From NCBI GenBank assembly GCA_039566865.1, contig CM076945.1:3523501-3587500 (forward strand): 64,000 nt of DNA, in the 5' to 3' direction. The translations under genes and the position numbers were made by a program. Position 1 is the first letter of the stretch. Each line of letters begins with the position of its first letter. Positions 58,401-64,000 of the stretch are shown here, in pieces. The notes below the pieces were generated by a model. That model made no database searches. It was not told the DNA's origin and worked only from the letters and a program-made list of their open reading frames with translations. Source of the stretch: Aurelia coerulea. Lineage: Eukaryota > Cnidaria > Scyphozoa > Semaeostomeae > Ulmaridae.

Positions 58401-61261
58401 AGTTTTTCTTTGGTAACCTGAGGTCAGTTGCTGTATTTCTAAGATTCCTGTTAGCTGGGATGTTTTTGTGAAAAGATCACACATGTATTGTGGAGTCGGC
58501 TCATGAAGAGATTTGAAGACCATAATACTAGACTCACTAGCAATTAGTTCCTCTATCATTTCTCTTTCTTGTGCCGCACATACCCGCGAATAAGAACCTT
58601 TAATTGGGTTCTTAAACAATGAATACAATGGATTGGTTCTTATAGAATGATAGCCTAATTAGACAATTTTAGCCTGTAGGTTCTTAATCCATTAGGTTCT
58701 TATACGTGGGTTTTTACTGTAATGTATAATAATTTCTTTATTTTAGGTTGGCTTCTGGTCTAACTAAAGCTAATTAATGCCAACCAAAACTTAAATACAT
58801 GTTGATATTGTTAAAACTACTTACAAGGATATGCAACAACTACAGGAACCGTAGATTATCAATATATCGCTTACATAATCTGCAGTTGCAAGCAAACTCG
58901 TGGCTTTTGATATTCGTTTTGAAACTGTTCAAAGTGTGGGACTCTTTTAAGGAAGATGGCATTGCATGCCATATCTTAGATCCAAGGAAACGTGCATTTT
59001 CAATCCATACCCTGTCGTGTTTGGTTTTGGTGCCACAATATTTCTGCCACTACAAAGGGTGTATCTAGTATCTTTCTCTACAAAGATTTGATTCATGAAA
59101 CTTTGATCGAGATTCCTCTTAGTTTTAAAAATTTCAGCAGCAAGCAACTGTAAATTCTTAAAGAACGTACAATTTTGCAAGTCAGCCTGGGTTTTCAAAC
59201 AATGAAAGCAATGGATTTGTTCTTATAGAATGGAGTCTAATTTGACAATTTCAGCATATCCTTAGTCCACTATATTCTTATAGGAGGGTGTTCATGTGGG
59301 TTTACTCACGGGGTTGGAGGGGGGGGGGGCTCTTCCATTGTACCTGGGGATGTGCCGCTAGCAAGGGCATACTTTTTTCGGACTTCTAGTCAAGCCAATT
59401 CTATTCAATTCAAATTTCATCCATAAGAAATACATAATACATAATACAATGTACTGTAAAACTTATACGACTCAGAAAAAGCAAAGCTTATCTGGTCTGA
59501 GCCGCGTTAAGAACAAAAACAGGCGAAATACATACAAAACGTAACGAGAAGAATAGTAGTAGCAAACTGCTAAAAATATAATGGTTAATGTTATAAAACT
59601 TTAAAGGTCAAGTCATTTTGTATTTTATTTAATTTGTTGTTTTTTGTTTCTTTGTATTACTGGACTGAAGCAGTTTTTTTTTTCGTTAGAAAATGATTTT
59701 ACGTTATTGTTATGTTTTATTTTATGTTTTCAGCTAATTTGTTTTTTGATTTTTAGCAAGGCCTTTGGAAGAAGGAATTTCATCCTGACAACCCATTTTT
59801 GTCGATATATACTAATGAAACAAATCGTGTAGTTAGGTTAATCAACTTTTGTTCGAAAATTTTGCCTTCTAAAACTTTTGGATTTTAATATAAGGTAGCT
59901 CTAACCTATATTGTGCGATATTTAAGAGATCTCATTTACCCCTACTTCTGTCTTTGTTTGCACAGATTTCATGGAATGACCTACCAGCCTACCATATAGA
60001 AGAGAGCAAGAATCAGGAAGCAACAGTGGAGGTTCCTAAAGATCTCGCTGACATATTTGAATCTGTTGCTGGGGCGATTTATGTTGACAGTGGAAGGCTG
60101 GACTGCGTTTGGCGTTGTTATTACCGCTTGTTGAAGGATGTTCTTGGTAAGTAATATTGCTTTGCATTGACAAGGACAGATTATACAGGGGGTCCCAAAA
60201 ATAGTGTGCCCCGTTTGTCTGAAGATTGCGACAAAACGGTAAAATTCTCGCCAGATTTTTACATGATGCTGCTCTTCAGATATTCAATTAAAGTTTGCAG
60301 CCATCCCCGTAAAAATCCGTTGAGAAATGATGGAACTATGACCTTCAGAAGACCAAATGTGCCCGATCACTGAAACCAGCAGTCGGCCATTTTGTCTTAC
60401 TATTTTGAAGCGATTTATAGCTTCATGGATTGAAAATGAAACAGCAGCCTCCAATGTCATAGCTTTTGTGATTCGTGAAAATTCCGATAATCCTCGGAGA
60501 TTTCCACTATGTCTGACCTCACAGAAATTATTTCTTACTTCACGTGAAGTTACTTATCACTGCAAAAAGTAAGACAAAATGGCCGACCGCTGGTTTCAGT
60601 CATCAGACAAATGTGGTCTTCTGAAGGTCATAGCTCCATCATTTCTCAACGGATTTTTACAAGGATGGTTGCAAACTTTAATTGAATATCTGAAGAGCAG
60701 CATCATGCAAAAGTTTGGCGAGTATCTTTTGCCGTTTTGTCGCAATCTTTAGGCAAACGGGGCACAATTTTTTGGGACACCCTGTATTTCAATAGGGTCT
60801 GCTACTTTTGATTGATAGACGCCAAAGTATAAAGCAGTTAGAGATTGCGGACAAAGGGAATTCTCCGCTCGGTTTGTCAAATTGGTCAAGTCAAAAAAAG
60901 GAAGCCGCAATAGATACTTTGAAACCCATGTAGCTAGCTCACACATTGTGCATTCCAGCAATGATTTTAAGAGCAAACGTGAGCATTTATCGAAAGAAAA
61001 AGGATGTACCTGGACATCTGCCTCGGGCATTTTATTTGCTTGATTTAGAAGCAGATTGGTAGGCAACCTTATTCTCGTATTTCTTGGTGTAATGAAAACG
61101 CTTGATGTCAGCTTCTAAACTAAGGGTTTGTGTTAATGATTAAAGATTAATGTTTGACTGTGTAATTTCATGATCTCAATTATTTGTTGTGACATTTTAC
61201 TTCTTTTGCAGATTCCTTGCCCAGGCCTAGAGAGAAGACGCCCCCCCCCCCCCCCAAGTAA
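47122..61261 (+). CDS. Dicer-type ribonuclease with degenerate helicase, nine exons, 1826 aa
   Basis: Dicers cut long dsRNA and pre-miRNA hairpins into small RNAs. Exons: 47122-47308, 48171-49411, 50018-50184, 50850-50991, 52675-52893, 54398-54541, 54892-58041, 59966-60146, 61212-61261; all GT-AG, phases consistent, 5481 nt. Domain order: helicase-like (1-473), DUF283 (about 517-640), platform/PAZ (about 653-900, with TYADYYQQRFGIDL), connector (VPEELCLLHPIPAHLWKQVV), RNase IIIa (about 1060-1465, with insertion), RNase IIIb (about 1625-1810). Catalytic acids are all present: E1104, D1108, D1440, E1443 and E1667, D1671, D1779, E1782. The helicase motifs are not. No dsRNA-binding domain follows IIIb. 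The start ATG has G at -3 and +4; an upstream exon cannot be excluded. Dicer identity is firm; paralogue class is not assigned. Confidence 0.92.
47602..47662 (-). other. Weak candidate for the FH presequence exon
   Basis: Minus-strand ATG at 47662 begins MLRNTISLTASLHTRLECLQ, basic and hydroxylated without acidic residues until near its end, as mitochondrial presequences are. It reaches a strong donor (GCAGA|GTAAGT). It ends in phase 1, whereas the known FH exon at 45690 starts in phase 0, so another small exon would be needed. It would lie inside intron 1 of Dicer on the opposite strand. Confidence 0.25.
50531..50790. repeat. CTTTCGCGAATT repeats in Dicer intron 3
   Basis: AACTTTCGCGAAT occurs near 50536, 50576 and 50767, twice preceded by GAATA. 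Nearby GAAATTTC(G/A)CG words suggest a decayed element. Confidence 0.5.
51169..51876. mobile_element. 700-bp foldback element in Dicer intron 4
   Basis: The ends AACCATGATC and GATCATGGTT are inverse. The arms match over most of their length: TTAGCGATCGCAGACGAAGG (about 51302) with CTTTGTCTGCGATCGCTAAT (about 51753), and ACCCAGGTAGCTAGCTCG (about 51378) with GCGCTAGCTACCTGGGTT (about 51680). It would fold as a hairpin with arms of about 300 nt. A related, partial copy is at 60790-61125. Confidence 0.8.
51888..52188. mobile_element. MITE with AAAGGGGCTCCGTC ends
   Basis: The left AAAGGGGCTCCGTCTCCAAA and right TTTGGCGACGGAGCCCCTT ends are inverse. It is the same family as 30787-31102. Dicer intron 4. 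Confidence 0.75.
52894..54397 (+). other. Dicer intron 5
   Basis: Besides the MITE at 53083-53415, the rest (53450-54397) holds a GC-richer block near 53600-53680 and AT-rich sequence with ACAAACATTATTATGTTAAA repeats around 54020-54090. No gene is seen. Confidence 0.5.
53083..53415. mobile_element. MITE, CACGTAACCGTAAACAAACC family
   Basis: The ends TTAAAGGGGCTGGGCCACGT and TTTACGTGAACCAGTAGCCC (then CTTTAA) are inverted. It matches 27062-27365. Dicer intron 5. Confidence 0.7.
56401..56940 (+). repeat. Five decayed coding repeats inside RNase IIIa
   Basis: Repeat units begin at 56401, 56497, 56605, 56710 and 56827 (32, 36, 35 and 39 codons apart). Each starts like NVLDNEPC.TLSLEG followed by an acidic and Ser-rich stretch. 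They form most of an insertion at residues about 1180-1425 between the two catalytic halves of RNase IIIa. Vertebrate Dicer also has an insertion there, but not one made of these repeats. Confidence 0.8.
58085..58577 (-). pseudogene. Non-LTR retrotransposon 3' end (copy 2, family A), frameshifted
   Basis: The UTR words AAGGAGGGTAGCCCTTCAG and GGGGCCCTCCAC match those of 20-650. On the minus strand VFKSLHEPTPQYMCDLFT corresponds to VFKSLNELAPQYLCDLFT of copy 1, but later residues need frameshifts to match. It sits at the start of Dicer intron 7, 44 bp after the donor site, and its upstream end is replaced by the MITE at 58568-58723. Confidence 0.75.
58568..58723. mobile_element. ATAAGAACC-family MITE (short copy)
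   Basis: It runs from ACATACCCGCGAATAAGAAC to GGTTCTTATACGTGGGTTTT and ACTGTA. Internal GGTTCTTA and AGAACC words are present. Only the right end keeps the full terminal sequence. Confidence 0.55.
60184..60786. mobile_element. 600-bp foldback element in Dicer intron 8
   Basis: The ends TACAGGGGGTCCCAAAAATA and TTTTTTGGGACACCCTGTA are inverse and TA-flanked. The arms match closely inward: ACAAAACGGTAAAATTCTCG with its inverse near 60735, TCCGTTGAGAAATGATGGA with TCCATCATTTCTCAACGGA, and AAACCAGCAGTCGGCCATTT with its inverse near 60585. Arms of about 210 nt enclose a loop of about 170 nt. Confidence 0.85.
60790..61125. mobile_element. Partial copy of the 51169-51876 foldback
   Basis: Shared words in order include GAAACCCATGTAGCTAGCTC, GTGCATTCCAGCAATGATTT and AAGAGCAAACGTGAGCAT, matching 51374-51440. 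It directly abuts the foldback at 60184-60786. Confidence 0.65.
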
Positions 61262-61362
61262 AGATGTTGAAAGAAAATGCAATTGGCTCGTTGATGCCTG
61301 ATAGAATATAATCGACTAGAAATGAATGATGTAACTATTTTGAACTCAAGGCTAACAGAACT

Positions 61363-61743
61363 ACCGTAAAAGCTCTATTAAGCCCCCGGGGCTTATTTAA
61401 TCTCGGACTCTCCAGAGGGGGGGGGGCTTATTAGAGAGGGGGTTTATTCACAAAATTAAGAGACAAGGATATATATGATAGCTTTTAAGTTCTCTTACAC
61501 CATATTTTGCGGATTCAACGTACAATTTTATGAGTCAAATACATATATTTGACACAGTTTTATCTCAAACCATAACAAAATTAATATGCAACCTTACTTA
61601 GCTCAATAAATGGAAAATCTTTGATAACCTCTGGAATTTGATATAAGTGAGGGAGGGGCTTAATAGAGAGGGGCCTTATTTAAGATTTTGGCTCATAGGG
61701 GAGGGGCTTATTAGAGAGGGGGCTTAATAGAGCTTTTACAGTA
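61363..61743. mobile_element. MITE with GTAAAAGCTCTATTAAGC ends
   Basis: The left end is TACCGTAAAAGCTCTATTAA and the right end TTAATAGAGCTTTTACAGTA. GGGGGCTTATTAGAGAGG words repeat inside. It begins about 100 bp after the modelled Dicer stop, so it may lie in the 3' UTR. Confidence 0.75.
61605..61610 (+). promoter_or_regulatory. Possible Dicer polyadenylation signal
   Basis: AATAAA in the region after the modelled stop, but it lies inside the MITE at 61363-61743, so its use is uncertain. Confidence 0.25.
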
Positions 61744-62809
61744 GAAGACTAACTATTTTGAACTCAAGGCTAATAGAGCTAATTTGAAAAGCCTTGCATA
61801 CAGAGGCGAAATATTAGCATTAGCATATATGCATATCCTTATATGCAAAGACGTATTTACGTGATTTCTTGTAGATTTATGATATTCTTGACTTCAGACA
61901 TTTGTAGCCTGTTTTCGAATGAAAATTGTACGAAATCAAGTCAAGTCATTTTGGCCTTCCGTTTCATTCACAACAAATCATGTGTAACCAACATCAAATG
62001 AAAATGATTTTCAACACGATGTGATTTCAAAGTGTGAACGTTGGAGAACAGAACCATTTTTTCTGGAATTGAAATGAGGAAAAGGAAAGAACAGCCTCAC
62101 TCTTGATATTAAAACATACTTAAATCATACCATTAAATCATACTGTATTCAAAATTGTCTTCATTTGATGCCTGTTCCAAAAAATTTTCAGTGGAAACAT
62201 ACCGAAACGGCACGATTTCCTACATTTTTCATACTCATATGCCTTCCCTTTTGACTATATCACGTTCCCTTCACATGGGATGTGCAATGGGTGAGTTTGC
62301 CATACGGGTTTTTGGGCATATTTTCTGGCTTCGGACTTGCTCTTTTGTGTCAATGTTAGTCTCATGAAAATTCCCGCGAATAACAGCAATTAAAAGTTTT
62401 CCATCAACAATTTTGCGTTATCGCAATCTCACGTAAAATCAAATTTGAGACAGAATTTAGTTTCATTTGCAGCTACAAATCGGCCGCAGCCAGGGAAAAT
62501 TTTGTGGAACAAAACATTCAGGTTTTCCAAAAAGACAAAACGAGTTTGAGTTAGTTTGATTTGTTTTGATTTGATTTATTTAAGGAGGGTTGCCCTTCAG
62601 CAGAAACTGTTTTCTGGGTGTGTCAGTTTTGTGACATGGTTGGGTGTCCCTTGTCGTGTCCCTATGCCCATGAGATCCAAAAGGAGGTTGACTTTTCCCG
62701 GGAAAACAAAAGGAATTTGAAAAGGCGTGGTCGTTGCCAAGTCCCTTGATAGTTGGATGATCTTTTGGGAGTTCAGCATTTTATTTGATCAAAGAAATGT
62801 GATCTGCGA
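61744..62809. other. Intergenic after Dicer
   Basis: It contains a one-sided copy of the CTGTCTCAAATT MITE (about 62363-62462) and a short 3' UTR scrap of retrotransposon family A (62575-62612, AAGGAGGGTTGCCCTTCAGC). I looked for a dsRNA-binding-domain exon here and saw none. Confidence 0.5.
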
Positions 62810-62959
62810 ATGTATGGAAGCTTGAGAGAAGAACCAGAAGGTGCACAAATGGACGAAGAAGCTGCTCATCGTCTTGTCGAGCGCAGTAACCGAAATGGAG
62901 ACGAAATGCCTGCAACATTCAGATTCGAAGACCCGTTTGACACTGATTTCTGGGATGCT
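62810..62959 (+). CDS. Possible first exon of an unidentified gene (50 codons)
   Basis: The frame opens at ATG 62810 and ends GATGCT|GTAAGTATC at a strong donor, phase 0. The peptide is hydrophilic and acidic (EEPEGAQMDEEAAHRLVERS, then FRFEDPFDTDFWDA). I do not recognise it. The donor and the even composition favour a real exon; the rest of the gene would lie beyond the window or in later sequence I could not identify. Confidence 0.4.
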
Positions 62960-64000
62960 GTAAGTATCAGAAGTAGGCTAGGCCTTGTGCCGCTCAGTCC
63001 CCCACTAAAATAGTTGTGCAAAACTTTAAATGATCTGTGCTATATGATGCAGATTTTGCAAATTGTGTGGATTGTGGCCTAAATTTAGACAAACAAATGT
63101 TGACATGCTTTAGAATGCATTCTATTAGTTTCCCCACACACCGGTGGTCCTACCAAACCAACCAGGGACAAAAGATTCCATTGTGTTTGCATTTTGCTTT
63201 GTTCCATTATTTTGTGACTATCGTTCCTGCTACACACACATAGGCCTATATGAAATGCAGTCAGGTGCACATAACTAACTAACATGCAGGGGTGGTACCA
63301 GAAATCTTTTGACAGAGAGGGGCTGCAACCACAGGGCGTACATGACTTGTGGATGGACGGGGATCTGCCGACCAGTTTTGAGAAAGCTAGTGTACCCTCA
63401 TCTAAGTACCGAAACTTGCCTTGGTACCCATTTATATGCAAAATGTTGGCCATATTTGATTATTCTTTCGAATTTCAGTGAAACTCCACCCATGTTTATG
63501 GAAAATCCGCCGAAAAAGGACCCTCGTTAGAGAATTTTGGGCCCAAAAACCCACCCATATGGGCGGCACATACCCCTGTACCCTAAAAAGGTAAGGTCCC
63601 CCCTGGGCTGCAACTTCTGACAGGGGGCTAAACTGGTTAAGAAATGCAGTTTTCATGCATCATTTTGCCAAATTTCCTCTGACAATAAGCCAAAGTTCCT
63701 ACAGGGGAGCTAAATGCTTCCAACAGGGGGCTGTAGCCCCTAGCCATCCCCTTGCTCCACCACTGCAAACATGACCATAGATTTTGAGTTTGGCAACATT
63801 ACTTAGATTTTAATTTAAATGATAGGCTGGGGCTGGTGTGCAATGTATATGGTATGTGCACACCCACCCTGAGATTCCCAGTTGGCCATTCAAAAGGGAC
63901 AAAGGAGAATAAACAATAAAGGAAATTTGCTCATGCACACCCAAGATCACTGTGAAAAGTGTTTGAAAGTGTTATATTATGCAGAGTGGTTGAACTTTGT
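62960..64000. other. Intron or intergenic tail of the window
   Basis: It includes a probable decayed element (63284-63768) with ends GCAGGGGTGGTACCAGAAAT and CCTTGCTCCACCACTGC and GGGGCTGTAGCCCC words. No exon is identified. Confidence 0.45.

Overview
The window is invertebrate metazoan genomic DNA. Genes are split by GT-AG introns, the three main genes are animal proteins, and introns and intergenic space are packed with degenerate non-LTR retrotransposon tails, SINEs and small inverted-repeat transposons. The retrotransposon tails resemble those I associate with corals and sea anemones, so a cnidarian (probably anthozoan) is my best guess; this is inference.

Layout. 1-8.5 kb: intergenic, with one unrecognised intronless reading frame (3806-4558, minus). 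8.5-30.5 kb: a complete nine-exon inositol-trisphosphate 3-kinase gene (plus, 471 aa). 30.5-35.8 kb: intergenic debris. 35.8-45.7 kb: seven exons of fumarate hydratase (minus, 464 codons of essentially the whole mature enzyme; start exon not proven). 47.1-61.3 kb: a nine-exon Dicer-type gene (plus, modelled at 1826 aa), head-to-head with fumarase about 1.4 kb away. 62.8 kb: a possible first exon of a further plus-strand gene. All exon joins were checked by hand for GT-AG borders and phase; each model sums to whole codons.

Most interesting gene. The Dicer keeps DUF283, platform, PAZ, connector and two RNase III domains with all eight catalytic acidic residues. Its helicase region keeps the fold and spacing of the family but has lost the Walker A, DECH, motif III and motif VI residues, so it looks like a pseudo-ATPase. 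RNase IIIa carries an insertion of about 245 residues built from five decayed tandem repeats, and the visible 3' end has no dsRNA-binding domain. Two long foldback elements lie in its introns and would make long hairpins in the pre-mRNA.

Mobile DNA. Several families can be defined with target-site evidence: ultra-short elements (54 and 89 bp) with 9-bp target duplications; TTAA-, TTA- and TA-flanked MITEs; a poly-G-ended MITE with an 8-bp duplication; a 5S-rRNA-like SINE; and a tRNA-like SINE. One 5S-like SINE copy (21577-22318) is broken by two different elements whose empty sites can be read from a second copy at 42165-42424. The three genes act in unrelated pathways (inositol phosphate signalling, TCA cycle, small-RNA production); nothing suggests a functional cluster.
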